26,595 nt of DNA from an uncultured Lachnoanaerobaculum sp. (GCA_916720285.1 CAKAQP010000005.1:1-26595); one strand, 5' to 3'; counted from the first letter of the stretch, positions 6,602-15,551 are shown. The notes: generated by a model from the letters alone, not told the origin. Translations and numbers: made by a program.

Positions 6602-8153
6602 CTTTCACCTCCTTTTTCATAAGAGGAATGAATGGGTTGAAGTATACATTATCTTTAACAACGACTCCGTCTAATCCCTTACCTCCGTTAAAAGGTCTCT
6701 TTATATCCGCAAAAGTTCCCTTTTCAAGTGTAGCAAACAGTCCGTTTGTTTCTATCTCTGAGAGCAGTGTTGCCGCCTTATTTAAAACTTCATTTGCTCT
6801 GTTTCTTATGATACCGTCCTCTTTAAACTCTATCTCATCTCCAAAGTCCTTCATTGTTCTGAAGATATACTGTGCATTCTCTATTGCAAGTGCTCTGTCG
6901 GACATAAACGGTGTATGTATAGCCTCTGTCATCATTCCGAGAAGATGTATCTTTTGACTTGTAAGTATGGTTACCATATTAAAGAGTGCATCCTGTACAT
7001 GACCGCGGAAAATATTTCCTGTCATAAACTTTGTAGGAGGCATGTACTTAAGAGGTGCCTTAGGAAAGATTTCTCTTGCCATCTGCGCCTGTGCCAACTC
7101 AAATAAGAATCCGTTTTCCGCATCGGGTGATATCTCAAATGCATGTCCGAGTCCCTGCTGTGCAGGCGGAAGACCTGCTTCTATAGCAAACTGCTCATTT
7201 AAAAACTGTGATGCAAGTACCGTATGTGCTTCTTCTATAGCATCTGCAGTAGTAAGGTAGTTGTCCTCACCTGTATTTATAATAACTCCTGCAAATCCGT
7301 TTATAACTCTTGAGAAATACTGGTCAACCAGAGTTCTTTGCATATTTATATCTCTGAAAAGAATTCCGTAGAGTGCGTCATTAAGCATTACGTCAAGTCT
7401 TTCCATTGCACCCATTGCCGCTATCTCAGGCATACAAAGTCCTGAACAGTAGTTGCAAAGTCTGATATATCTGTTTTCTTTCTCTCCAACCTCATCCAAA
7501 GCTTTTCTCATCAGTCTGAAGTTTTCCTGTGTCGCATATGTTCCACCGAAGCCTTCTGTAGTGGCACCATATGGAACATAGTCAAGAAGGCTCTGGCCGG
7601 TAGTTCTTATAACGGCAATTATGTCCGCACCCTGCTTGGCTGCAGCCACCGCCTGTGTTATATCCTCATATATATTTCCTGTCGCAACTATAAGATATAT
7701 ATAAGGTCCTTCTTTATCTCCGTATTTACTCAGGTATTCATTTCTCTTGTCGACATTTTTTTGAATTCTTTCCACCATAGCCTTTGCTACCGGTGCAATT
7801 GCCTCTTCTATATCTTTAGATGAATGAATCTTAAGTTTTGATAAATCTATTTCACCCTTATCAATACCCTCTGCTATTTCAAGAGGTGAAAGTGATAATT
7901 CAAGCATTGCGTTTCCAAGCATAAATGCCGCACCCATCGGAAGAAGTTTGTTTTCCACAAGGTGATCGACCACCACATTAGGTAATGGCACTTCCACACT
8001 GTTTACTCCGTCAATCCCCAAAAGTCTGCATACCGTTCTCTCTACAGCTACTGTAGTATGATCATCAATAAAGGCTTGGACATCCAGTGCTACATTTCTT
8101 GCACTGTTTCTGGCTTTAGAGATTAAACTTTGATCAAGTCCAAGTTTACTCAT
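6594..8153 (-). CDS. kamD: Lysine 5,6-aminomutase alpha subunit
   Basis: At 519 residues this is full length for the large TIM-barrel subunit of the adenosylcobalamin- and PLP-dependent lysine 5,6-aminomutase. It carries the substrate and PLP phosphate sites and pairs with KamE, which brings the B12. Recognisable family stretches include the N-terminal QSLISKARNSARNVALDVQ, the segment RLCNYCSGLCMPEIAAMGAM and the C-terminal RPFNGGKGLDGVV. It begins 11 bp after kamA and overlaps kamE, so KamA product (beta-lysine) is passed to an enzyme made from the same message. No truncation or frameshift was seen. Confidence 0.95.
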   Translation of the reverse strand: MSKLGLDQSLISKARNSARNVALDVQAFIDDHTTVAVERTVCRLLGIDGVNSVEVPLPNVVVDHLVENKLLPMGAAFMLGNAMLELSLSPLEIAEGIDKGEIDLSKLKIHSSKDIEEAIAPVAKAMVERIQKNVDKRNEYLSKYGDKEGPYIYLIVATGNIYEDITQAVAAAKQGADIIAVIRTTGQSLLDYVPYGATTEGFGGTYATQENFRLMRKALDEVGEKENRYIRLCNYCSGLCMPEIAAMGAMERLDVMLNDALYGILFRDINMQRTLVDQYFSRVINGFAGVIINTGEDNYLTTADAIEEAHTVLASQFLNEQFAIEAGLPPAQQGLGHAFEISPDAENGFLFELAQAQMAREIFPKAPLKYMPPTKFMTGNIFRGHVQDALFNMVTILTSQKIHLLGMMTEAIHTPFMSDRALAIENAQYIFRTMKDFGDEIEFKEDGIIRNRANEVLNKAATLLSEIETNGLFATLEKGTFADIKRPFNGGKGLDGVVVKDNVYFNPFIPLMKKEVKDE

Positions 8154-8164
8154 GTTTTTATCTC

Positions 8165-9421
8165 CTATTTTTTCTCATGTGATCTTCTAAATCTTGCTAA
8201 ATCAGCCGGCTCAATTGTCATAGCATTTCCTTGCTCAAGTCCTGCCACTCCGCCTAAGTGCTTTTCTCTCTTGCCCTTGCAAATATCACAATTGCAATGA
8301 TTCTCATAGTGTTCAGGCTCTGTATATGTGGTGATAACACCCTCATAGTTTCTAAGTATAACCTTGCCGGGGCTCTGTGAAATAACATAATTCGGCATAA
8401 CAGGTGTCTTTCCGCCACCTCCCGGTGCATCAACTACAAATGTAGGAACGCAATATCCTGAAGTATGACCTCTAAGTCCTTCTATAATCTCGATACCTTT
8501 TGATACCGGTGTTCTGAAATGCTCAAGTCCCTGTGAAAGGTCACATTGATAAATGTAGTAAGGTCTTACTCTTATCTTTACAAGTTCATGAACCAAATCA
8601 GTCATTATATGTACACAATCATTTACACCTGCCAAAAGTACTGTCTGATTTCCGAGAGGAATACCTGCATCCGCAAGTCTTGCACAAGCCTCAGCCGACT
8701 CTTTTGTAATCTCGCTTGGATGATTGAAATGTGTATTGAGCCAAATCGGATGATACTTCTTTAGCATATTTACAAGTTCAGGTGTAATTCTCTGCGGCAT
8801 AACAACAGGTGTTCTTGAACCGATTCTTACTATCTCAACATGCTCTATTTTTCTAAGCTCAGATATAATGTATTCAAGCTTTTCATCGTTTATAAGCAGT
8901 GCATCACCGCCTGAGAGCAGTACATCTCTTACCTCAGGATGTCTTCTTATATAATCAAGGCATGCATCCACCTGTGATGTAGGTACGCTTGTATCATTTT
9001 GTCCTGCAAATCTTCTTCTTGTACAATGTCTGCAATACATTGAACACTGGTCTGTTACAAGGAATAAAACTCTGTCCGGATATCTGTGTGTAAGACCGTG
9101 AACAGGTGAATCCGTATCCTCATGTAAAGGATCCGCAAGGTCCGCTTCAGCTATATGAAGCTCTGACACTGTAGGTATTGCCTGCTTTCTTACCGGATCG
9201 TTTTCATCCTCAAGATCGATAAGTGAAAGATAGTATGGTGTGATAGCCATTCTTAAGTTTTCCAAGCATCTCTTTACACCTTCTTCTTCTTTTTCGGTAA
9301 GCTTTACATACTTTTTTAAACTTTCTACATTTGTTATTCTGTTTCTAAGCTGCCATTTCCAATCATTCCACTCATTATCGGGAACGTCTGCGAATAAACC
9401 GTTTTCTCTACTATTTCTCAT
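8165..9421 (-). CDS. kamA: L-lysine 2,3-aminomutase (radical SAM, PLP)
   Basis: This 418-residue enzyme converts L-lysine to L-beta-lysine, the first step of the pathway. The radical SAM cysteines are C126-x3-C130-x2-C133 (CSMYCRHC). The PLP lysine is K338 in PGGGGKTP. D294 and D331 match, with a one-residue offset, the two aspartates that bind the side-chain amino group of lysine in the Clostridium subterminale enzyme; this supports lysine rather than the EF-P modifying EpmB branch. The C-terminal extension contains HCNCDICKGK, as in clostridial aminomutases. The start at 9421 has AGAGGG upstream. It lies between kdd and kamD in the same operon. Confidence 0.96.
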   Translation of the reverse strand: MRNSRENGLFADVPDNEWNDWKWQLRNRITNVESLKKYVKLTEKEEEGVKRCLENLRMAITPYYLSLIDLEDENDPVRKQAIPTVSELHIAEADLADPLHEDTDSPVHGLTHRYPDRVLFLVTDQCSMYCRHCTRRRFAGQNDTSVPTSQVDACLDYIRRHPEVRDVLLSGGDALLINDEKLEYIISELRKIEHVEIVRIGSRTPVVMPQRITPELVNMLKKYHPIWLNTHFNHPSEITKESAEACARLADAGIPLGNQTVLLAGVNDCVHIMTDLVHELVKIRVRPYYIYQCDLSQGLEHFRTPVSKGIEIIEGLRGHTSGYCVPTFVVDAPGGGGKTPVMPNYVISQSPGKVILRNYEGVITTYTEPEHYENHCNCDICKGKREKHLGGVAGLEQGNAMTIEPADLARFRRSHEKK

Positions 9422-9447
9422 ATTTTTTCCCTCTTACTTACTCTAAA

Positions 9448-10482
9448 TTACACGTATTTTTTCTCAAATACTTCTCTAATTGCCGGATTTTCACGAATTT
9501 CCTGCAATGTTATCTTATCATGTCCCTTGGTATATCCGTTTCCTATGATCATATCAATATCTTTTCCTACGCCTTCTGCTCCCAGTGCAGCCTTTGTAAA
9601 GCTTGTAGCCATTGAGAAGAAGTATACACATCCGCCGTCACGAACAGGAAGGATTGCACTCATCTCACAGTTATTTACATTTACACAGCATATTGAAACA
9701 TCATATTCTCTTCCGTCATTAAGCTCCAAAGCCTTATCAAGAACTTCTACAGGAAGTGCGGCACTTGCCTGGAATGCTTCATGGCAAAGTCCCATCTTCT
9801 TTAACTCTTCCACGCCTTCTTTGCTGTAGTCCATAGCAACTACTTTACCTGTAGGTCCTACTCTCTTCATTGCCTCATAGCAAACAAGCATTCCGCTCTT
9901 TCCTGCTCCTCCAAGTACCAATACACTCTGTCCTGATTGTACAAGTTTTGCTGTCTGAGCCGGTGCTCCGGCTACATCCAAAGCTGCAAGTGCAAGCGGC
10001 TCTGGAAGGTCTTCCGGAAGCTTTGCATATAATGCACTTTCAAATAATACAGCCTGTCCTTCGATATCCACTCTGTCGATTTCAGGATGAATAGCCTTTA
10101 TCTTTTCAATCTTTAAAGGTGTCATTGAAAGGGATACTAAAGATGCAATCTTATCTCCAACCTTAATATCTGTATCAAGCTCTTCACCGATATAGCTTAC
10201 TGTTCCTATAAACATTCCGCCTGAACCGGTTACCGGGTTTTGCATTTTTCCTCTTTCATTTACTATATCAAGAATCATCTGTCCGATTTTTTCAACATCT
10301 TTATTACAAGCTTCTTCAATCTGTGTAAATGATGCGGAGTCGATATTTAATGAAATAACATCGCAGATTATCTCATTTGAGTATCTCTTTGTCATATCAT
10401 TGTCTATCTTCTTTGCCGCCTGAGTTAAAACCCCCTGTGGCTCAATAACTCTGTGAATACCATACTTATTTCCCTTTAACAT
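9448..10482 (-). CDS. kdd: L-erythro-3,5-diaminohexanoate dehydrogenase
   Basis: The 344-residue protein fits the 3,5-diaminohexanoate dehydrogenase family, which oxidatively deaminates the KamDE product to 3-keto-5-aminohexanoate using NAD(P)+. The nucleotide-binding glycine motif is GGAGKSG at 191-197, preceded by a hydrophobic strand and followed by acidic VVAMDYS near the end of the second strand. The N-terminal GIHRVIEPQGVLTQAA is characteristic of the family. The start at 10482 has CGGAGG upstream in the 14-bp gap after kce. Identification rests on motif memory and on its place between kce and kamA, the usual neighbours. Confidence 0.93.
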   Translation of the reverse strand: MLKGNKYGIHRVIEPQGVLTQAAKKIDNDMTKRYSNEIICDVISLNIDSASFTQIEEACNKDVEKIGQMILDIVNERGKMQNPVTGSGGMFIGTVSYIGEELDTDIKVGDKIASLVSLSMTPLKIEKIKAIHPEIDRVDIEGQAVLFESALYAKLPEDLPEPLALAALDVAGAPAQTAKLVQSGQSVLVLGGAGKSGMLVCYEAMKRVGPTGKVVAMDYSKEGVEELKKMGLCHEAFQASAALPVEVLDKALELNDGREYDVSICCVNVNNCEMSAILPVRDGGCVYFFSMATSFTKAALGAEGVGKDIDMIIGNGYTKGHDKITLQEIRENPAIREVFEKKYV

Positions 10483-10496
10483 AAGTCCTCCGTTAT

Positions 10497-11315
10497 TTAT
10501 TTCAAACCCAATATTTCTCTTGCTTCATCCGGTGTTGCTATCTCTCTGCCAAGTTCTTTTGCCAGTCTCACGACCTTTTCTACCAGCTCACCGTTTGACT
10601 TTGCCATAACACCTTTACTGAGATATACATTATCTTCAAATCCTACTCTTGCATGTCCTCCCATAAGTATTGCCATGGTCACCATAGGAAATTCCGCTCT
10701 GCCAACTCCCGACGCTGTCCATGTGGAGCCTGCAGGTATACTCTCTACCATAAAGTTTAAATCTCTTGCAGTTCCTGAGATACCGCCGTTTACACCCATT
10801 ACAAAGTCAAAATGCATAGGTGACTTTATAATGCCTTTTTTATTGAGGCGAATAGCCATATCCACCATTCCCTTGTCAAACACCTCAACCTCGGGTTTTA
10901 TGCCAAGCTCGTTCATTCTGTTTGCAAATTCTATAATTGTATTTTCGGTGTTTACAAATATATCGTCTCCGCCGAAATTACATGTTCCGCAATCAAGTGT
11001 TGCCATCTCGGGACGAAGCAAAGTAGGTGCGAGTCTCTCTTCATTGCTCATACCCACCGCTCCACCTGTTGAAGGTTGAATGATAACATCAGGCAATTCT
11101 TTTTTTATAGCATCAATACATTCTTTGAATCTGTCTGCGCTCTGTGTAGGTGTACCGTCATCCTCTCTTACATGAAGATGTATAATAGCAGCTCCCGCAT
11201 CATAAGCCGACTTTGCTTCTCTTACAATCTCTTCCACTGTATAAGGTACATTCGGATTTTGCTCTTTTGTAACCTCTGCACCACATATACATGCCGTAAT
11301 AATAAGTTTTTCCAT
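10497..11315 (-). CDS. kce: 3-keto-5-aminohexanoate cleavage enzyme
   Basis: This 272-residue protein belongs to the BKACE family. It condenses 3-keto-5-aminohexanoate with acetyl-CoA and cleaves the product to acetoacetate and 3-aminobutyryl-CoA, using a bound metal. The metal ligands H46 and H48 are in HLHVR, and E227 in GFEDN is the likely third ligand. Other family stretches are QPSTGGAVGMSNEERL and WTASGVGRAEFPM. The gene begins 10 bp after kal with only a weak AGAG ribosome binding site, so its translation may depend on that of kal. Confidence 0.94.
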   Translation of the reverse strand: MEKLIITACICGAEVTKEQNPNVPYTVEEIVREAKSAYDAGAAIIHLHVREDDGTPTQSADRFKECIDAIKKELPDVIIQPSTGGAVGMSNEERLAPTLLRPEMATLDCGTCNFGGDDIFVNTENTIIEFANRMNELGIKPEVEVFDKGMVDMAIRLNKKGIIKSPMHFDFVMGVNGGISGTARDLNFMVESIPAGSTWTASGVGRAEFPMVTMAILMGGHARVGFEDNVYLSKGVMAKSNGELVEKVVRLAKELGREIATPDEAREILGLK

Positions 11316-11325
11316 AGTATATTCT

Positions 11326-11715
11326 CTATTTATTGTTTCTTTGTCTGTCTTTTAATACCACGCAGGTTCCGCTTGCTCTGCATACCACTACAGGCTCTTC
11401 CAATACATCACATGCTGAATCATTGATATCTGTTCTTGGTGTAATAACTTTTCTTGCCTCAAATACCATCTTTCTTGATGTATTTCCTACAGAAACGATT
11501 TCACCTGTTGCTTCGATGAAATCTCCTGCATGAACAGGTGCCAAAAACTCTACACTGTCATAAGCTTTAAAAAGTCCCTCGTCTCCGTCATTGATAATCA
11601 AAAGCTCAGTTGCCACATCTCCGAATAAACCCAACATTCTTGCTCCGTCTACCAATTCACCGCCATAATGTGCATCATGAGCACTCATACGAAGTCTGAT
11701 TGTTGATTTAACCAT
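11326..11715 (-). CDS. kal: 3-aminobutyryl-CoA ammonia-lyase
   Basis: A 129-residue hot-dog-fold protein with the conserved opening IRLRMSAHDAHYGGELVDGA and the EATGEIVSVGNTSRKM core seen in 3-aminobutyryl-CoA ammonia-lyases. It removes ammonia from the Kce product to give crotonyl-CoA, which feeds butyrate formation and energy conservation. The start at 11715 has GAGGAGG upstream. It is the first gene of the downstream lysine unit, directly after the regulatory gap that contains the direct repeats. Small hot-dog proteins are hard to assign by sequence alone; the location beside kce and kdd settles it. Confidence 0.92.
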   Translation of the reverse strand: MVKSTIRLRMSAHDAHYGGELVDGARMLGLFGDVATELLIINDGDEGLFKAYDSVEFLAPVHAGDFIEATGEIVSVGNTSRKMVFEARKVITPRTDINDSACDVLEEPVVVCRASGTCVVLKDRQRNNK

Positions 11716-11737
11716 ATTATATTTTCCTCCTCACGTA

Positions 11738-11753
11738 GATAAGTCTTCTTATC
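11738..11753. other. Small hairpin in the kal leader
   Basis: GATAAG-TCTT-CTTATC is a 6-bp inverted repeat about 20 bp upstream of the kal start and just before its ribosome binding site. It would lie in the 5' untranslated region on the minus strand. It is too weak to call a terminator; it might affect message stability or ribosome access. Confidence 0.3.
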
Positions 11754-11799
11754 CTTTTTTATGTATATATATTACAATAAAATTAATATTTTTATCACT

Positions 11800-11846
11800 G
11801 ACTAAATGTATATAAAAAAATACAAGTTAGTGGACAAAATGTATAT
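11800..11846. promoter_or_regulatory. Direct repeats overlapping the probable kal-operon promoter
   Basis: On the plus strand GACTAAATGTATAT (11800-11813) and GACAAAATGTATAT (11833-11846) differ at one of 14 positions and start 33 bp apart, close to three helical turns. In the minus direction they coincide with a possible promoter: TTGTCC (-35, 11832-11837), 17 bp, TATATA (-10, 11809-11814). The start would be near 11802. The gap carries the control region for the eight-gene lysine unit and lies next to the PucR gene, so these are candidate PucR sites. The promoter match is moderate and the regulator assignment is inference. Confidence 0.45.
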
Positions 11847-11852
11847 TTGCAC

Positions 11853-11900
11853 AAAAAAAGATATAGACCACATATATTTCCTTATGTAATCTATATCTTT
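11853..11900 (-). terminator. Intrinsic terminator after the pucR-type gene
   Basis: On the minus strand AAAGATATAGA and TCTATATCTTT pair around a 22-nt loop and run into TTTTTTT. It separates the upstream unit (permease, kamB, kamC, regulator) from the downstream lysine unit. Confidence 0.75.
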
Positions 11901-11914
11901 ATTTTCTTGAAATA

Positions 11915-13075
11915 TCAATCAAAATAGTCATTCAATATCAAAGCCAGAGACAAATCCAGCCTCTCGCAGTAATCATCAAAGTTAAAACCTGTCAGATCCT
12001 TGATACTCTCCATTCGATTTATCAATGTATGTCTGTGTATAAAAAGTCTTTTTGCGGCTCTGGTGACATTTCCGTTTTCTTCCAGATAATATCTTACAGT
12101 CTTTATATAGTCGCTGTCAGACTCCCTGTCCCTGTCAATTAACAGTCTGAGCACTTTATTCTCCTTTGAATAGAGTGTATTTGTTCTGTATATGGAATAC
12201 AATTTTTTCAAAAATGACATATGCTCATAAAGGCATGTACCTCTGATAGCTCTGACACTGTGTAAAGTCTGCAATGCCTCCATGCAATGCCTCATAGCAA
12301 GATCAAGACCTTCATTATCTGTCAACATATCAGCTGCCGCAAACAAATTCAGTCCTATCTTGTTAGACAGTCTTATAAGTACCACCTGTATTTCAGCCAG
12401 CAGATCCTTAAGTTTTGTTACACTCTCTACCCCTATACAAAATGTCATTTGCGCACCTTTTTCAAAATGACAAATATATGTATCACAGCTGAATACCACC
12501 AAAGAATTTATATTTTCAAAAGCTTCCGTTATATCAGGTCCCACTTCATTATATGCATTTACCGAGGAGATTGCTAAAATTGCAATTTCACTTTCATTTC
12601 CTATTCCTCTGGACAGACTCTCTTTAAGCTTCTTTTTTATTTTCGGATAAAAATAATTATAGTCAAGATAACTCTGATTTCCAAGTACCGACTCTCTGTT
12701 TATCTCACTTATCAAAGTCTTTAAAACTTCTGAAAAAGAAAAGCTTGCCGGCAATTCAAGTACCGGAAATTTGTATTTTCTGGCAGACTCAAGTATATAA
12801 ACCGGTATGCTGTCCACATAATATCCGGTCTGCACCATAAGTCCTACCACACCCTTTGCTTTCAGTCTCTTTATCAAATTAAAGTACCTTGTATAATCCG
12901 CCAGATCAAATCCTGTTGTTATCAGAAGTTCACCGCTTCCTACCATATCAACAGAATCCAGAATTTCCTGAACATTTACCCAGCTGATTATATTTCCGGC
13001 ACTTTCCCTTCCGGTTATAAGTTCCGTTCCCGGAAAGAAGTTGTTCTCAATGATGTCTCTAACAGTAAGTGACAT
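11915..13075 (-). CDS. PucR-family transcriptional regulator, probable lysine fermentation regulator
   Basis: This 386-residue protein has the PucR architecture. Residues about 1-125 form the N-terminal PucR sensory domain (LTVRDIIE..., GSGELLITTGFDL, VVGLMVQTGYY). A GGDEF-like central region follows. The C-terminal helix-turn-helix of the PucR/CdaR type is GNVTRAAKRLFIHRHTLINR followed by MESIKDLTGF. Family members control use of purines, amino acids and related nitrogen sources, usually as activators. It lies 12 bp after kamC and just upstream of the control region of the kal-to-nhaC unit, so regulation of that unit by lysine or an intermediate is the natural inference. The inducer is unknown. 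Confidence 0.85.
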   Translation of the reverse strand: MSLTVRDIIENNFFPGTELITGRESAGNIISWVNVQEILDSVDMVGSGELLITTGFDLADYTRYFNLIKRLKAKGVVGLMVQTGYYVDSIPVYILESARKYKFPVLELPASFSFSEVLKTLISEINRESVLGNQSYLDYNYFYPKIKKKLKESLSRGIGNESEIAILAISSVNAYNEVGPDITEAFENINSLVVFSCDTYICHFEKGAQMTFCIGVESVTKLKDLLAEIQVVLIRLSNKIGLNLFAAADMLTDNEGLDLAMRHCMEALQTLHSVRAIRGTCLYEHMSFLKKLYSIYRTNTLYSKENKVLRLLIDRDRESDSDYIKTVRYYLEENGNVTRAAKRLFIHRHTLINRMESIKDLTGFNFDDYCERLDLSLALILNDYFD

Positions 13076-13087
13076 AATCCGGCCTTT

Positions 13088-14536
13088 CTAATTAATTTCA
13101 ACTAAAATATCCATAAGTTCTTCCTGCAATCCTAAAAGTCTGCAAATCATAAGTGCCTCTTTTGGAGGCTGTGCCTGCTTTTCTACTTTGAAAATTCCGT
13201 AGTTCATAAACTGTGCTATTGCTGTAATCTTTGCATCATCACTTGACTTTGTAAGAAGTGCTTTGGCTATTTTATCTTCCGAAGCTCCCTGTAATCCCCT
13301 TACCTGATAATGGCTTCCCGAAAGCTCGGCAACGTGATCAAAATGTGTTACCAAAAGACTTATTGCTCTTTTTTTATTTAAAAGCGCTACAAGCCCTCTC
13401 ACTATACTCTCACCTTCTTTAGGATTTGTTCCTCTTGCAAACTCGTCTAAAATTGCAAAGATATATCTTCCTTCGATATCTGTAAGCAAATTTTTCAGTT
13501 CCACTATCTGAGCTCCGAAACTGGATAAGCCCTTATCTACAGACTGAGACTCTTCGGATATCATTATTATTTCATCAAACACCGGAATACTTGCCTTATT
13601 TGCATATACAAAGAAGCCACATAGTGCAAGATATGTATTCAGCGCTACCGTCTTTAATGTAACACTCTTTCCACCCATATTGGCACCTGTAAGCACTGTC
13701 GTACCTATTGTCATATCTATGGTTATAGGTGTAAATTTAAGTCCTTTTTCTTCCAATATATCACAGATCAAAGGATTTATTGTTTCTTCCAATGAAAGTA
13801 CATCTTCAGTGATCTGCGGTAAACATGAAGGATATAGCTTTGCTACCCTGTATTTTTCCAAAAGTAAATCAAATCTGCCTATTGCATCTATATTTTTTAA
13901 TGCTTTGTCAAAATAAGGTCGCAGTTTTACAGAGAGGTCTTCCCTTATCTTTCTTTCTTCCTTTTCTTCTTCCACAATGGCTGCAAGTCTTTTGTCCTTA
14001 AGTTCTTCAAAAGCTGTATCGCTCTCCTGCATTTTGATTTCTATCTCATGTTTTTTTCTTCTGATTTCTTTCAGTTCATCTGAATAGTCGTCATATATTG
14101 CAAATGTAGGTATTCTTCTTTTATCCGGATCAAGTATGTCCACCGCCTCACTTACAGACTCTATATTAAAACCTGTTAGTCCTATTTCACCTGAGACTCT
14201 TTCAATAAGAGGTTTAAGTTTTTCCATATGCATCAAAAGTGTTTTTATCTCAAAGAGCTCTATGTCAGACAATGTATTGTCTCTTCCGAATTTAACGGAG
14301 CCCCTCACATCTTTTATTTGCATAAAAATTCTTCTTATGGCATTAACATCTGATTTGACGGTATCATATTTTTGATACAGTTTATTCAAATTTTCAAGTT
14401 CTTCATTCAGTAAATCCTTTTCGCCCCTTCCAAACGGAGTTATATTTTTTATAAGCTCCGTTCCGAAAGGAGTTGCAGGCAACATTTTGCTTTTTATATA
14501 TTCAAAGCCGATATTTTCTCTTTGACAAAATTCCAT
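13088..14536 (-). CDS. kamC: KamC: MutS-like ATPase of the lysine 5,6-aminomutase reactivase
   Basis: The 482-residue protein has the C-terminal half of a MutS-type ATPase only: Walker A TGANMGGKS (about 283-291), a signature-like SSFGAQIVELKNLL, Walker B FAILDEFARGTNP (about 360-372) and the VTHFDH switch. MutS mismatch-recognition and connector domains are absent, and residues 150-215 are charged and probably coiled coil, so it is not a mismatch repair protein. MutS-like KamC sits in lysine fermentation clusters and is described as the ATPase of the reactivase for lysine 5,6-aminomutase. The start at 14536 has AGGGGG and lies 1 bp after the kamB stop; an in-frame ATG at 14560 would overlap kamB by 23 bp. 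Confidence 0.85.
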   Translation of the reverse strand: MEFCQRENIGFEYIKSKMLPATPFGTELIKNITPFGRGEKDLLNEELENLNKLYQKYDTVKSDVNAIRRIFMQIKDVRGSVKFGRDNTLSDIELFEIKTLLMHMEKLKPLIERVSGEIGLTGFNIESVSEAVDILDPDKRRIPTFAIYDDYSDELKEIRRKKHEIEIKMQESDTAFEELKDKRLAAIVEEEKEERKIREDLSVKLRPYFDKALKNIDAIGRFDLLLEKYRVAKLYPSCLPQITEDVLSLEETINPLICDILEEKGLKFTPITIDMTIGTTVLTGANMGGKSVTLKTVALNTYLALCGFFVYANKASIPVFDEIIMISEESQSVDKGLSSFGAQIVELKNLLTDIEGRYIFAILDEFARGTNPKEGESIVRGLVALLNKKRAISLLVTHFDHVAELSGSHYQVRGLQGASEDKIAKALLTKSSDDAKITAIAQFMNYGIFKVEKQAQPPKEALMICRLLGLQEELMDILVEIN

Positions 14537-14537
14537 G

Positions 14538-15551
14538 CTACCCCCTATGATTGCTTTCAATATTTATAACCGGTAAATCTGTACACTTTTGCATATATGC
14601 TAAAAATTTTTCACTGTCATAGTGATGTCCGTAGGCTGAAAAAGGATTTATTGTAATCGCCACTATATTTATTGCCTCAATACATGAAAATACCAAGCCT
14701 CTTTGTCTGAGTTTTTCAAAATTTTCGTATTTGATTAAAATTCTTGAACCGTCAAAAAATACCAATCGCTTTCCGTCAAGTTTTGCATTGGATAATAACA
14801 AAGAGTTTATCATGGCATCGCTTAGCGCACCGTTTACAAATATGCTCTCTATTTCACTTTCATTTGCCCATACTTCTCTAAGATCAATCTTTTTATCACT
14901 CTTTTTTATAGTATTACCTTCTATTATATAATACTTATCACTGTAATCTTCTCTGTTAAAATCATTAGGAAGTAAGAGCTTATATTCCGGAAGTGAAAAA
15001 AGCATGGATGTATATATTGTATCCCTGACAGTCTTTTCCATATCAACACTATATGAGGCACCGCTTGAAAGTATTGCCACATTACTTACCTTCCCTGTAG
15101 CAATACTTTTTCTCTCCAAAGCTCCGTCTATCAGGATCTTTCCCTTGCTGTATTTTTTAAAGCTCTCACAAACTGTTGCCATTTGTGTAGCAATAGATGG
15201 ACCTGCTATTTGTACAAAGCCGTCACTAAGTGCCCTTATTATTATTATTTCTCCAAGAGGAGTATATATTCCGGTACTCTCCACTATCTCTTTTGTTATA
15301 TCACAGTACTTTATCAAATCTCTTGCCGTTGCGATATAATCATCCTTATAAATATATATTTCCGGCTTTTTGGTATTGGTTACCAGATCAAGCTCCTCGC
15401 CATCTCTTCCTATGGATGTAAGCAGAATACTTTCTTCATTTTCATGAAGTTTTTTTATTACTTCATTTAAAACTGTAGTTTTTCCTGCATTCTTACACAT
15501 TCCGATAAAAGAGACTCTTTCCTCATCTTTTATCAACTCATAGATATCCAT
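14538..15551 (-). CDS. kamB: KamB: P-loop partner subunit of the lysine 5,6-aminomutase reactivase
   Basis: A 337-residue protein with a P-loop near the N-terminus (GMCKNAGKTT, 17-26) and a following segment resembling GTPase/ATPase switch regions (TSIGRDGEELD). It has no membrane segment. The protein always found next to the MutS-like gene in lysine clusters (formerly orfX) fits this description and is named KamB, proposed to act with KamC in exchanging damaged cobalamin on the aminomutase. Its ATG overlaps the stop of the permease gene by one base (TAATG), which indicates coupled translation. The function is taken from cluster context and family naming, not from a motif that proves it. Confidence 0.75.
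   Translation of the reverse strand: MDIYELIKDEERVSFIGMCKNAGKTTVLNEVIKKLHENEESILLTSIGRDGEELDLVTNTKKPEIYIYKDDYIATARDLIKYCDITKEIVESTGIYTPLGEIIIIRALSDGFVQIAGPSIATQMATVCESFKKYSKGKILIDGALERKSIATGKVSNVAILSSGASYSVDMEKTVRDTIYTSMLFSLPEYKLLLPNDFNREDYSDKYYIIEGNTIKKSDKKIDLREVWANESEIESIFVNGALSDAMINSLLLSNAKLDGKRLVFFDGSRILIKYENFEKLRQRGLVFSCIEAINIVAITINPFSAYGHHYDSEKFLAYMQKCTDLPVINIESNHRG

Noticed and set aside
8165..9421. EpmB (EF-P lysine aminomutase) instead of KamA
   Set aside because: The lysine-binding aspartates (D294, D331) and the clostridial C-terminal extension are present, the length is 418 rather than about 340, and the gene is inside the kam operon.
13088..14536. MutS2 or DNA mismatch repair function
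   Set aside because: No mismatch-recognition domain or Smr domain is present, the protein is short, and it is embedded in a lysine fermentation cluster with KamB.
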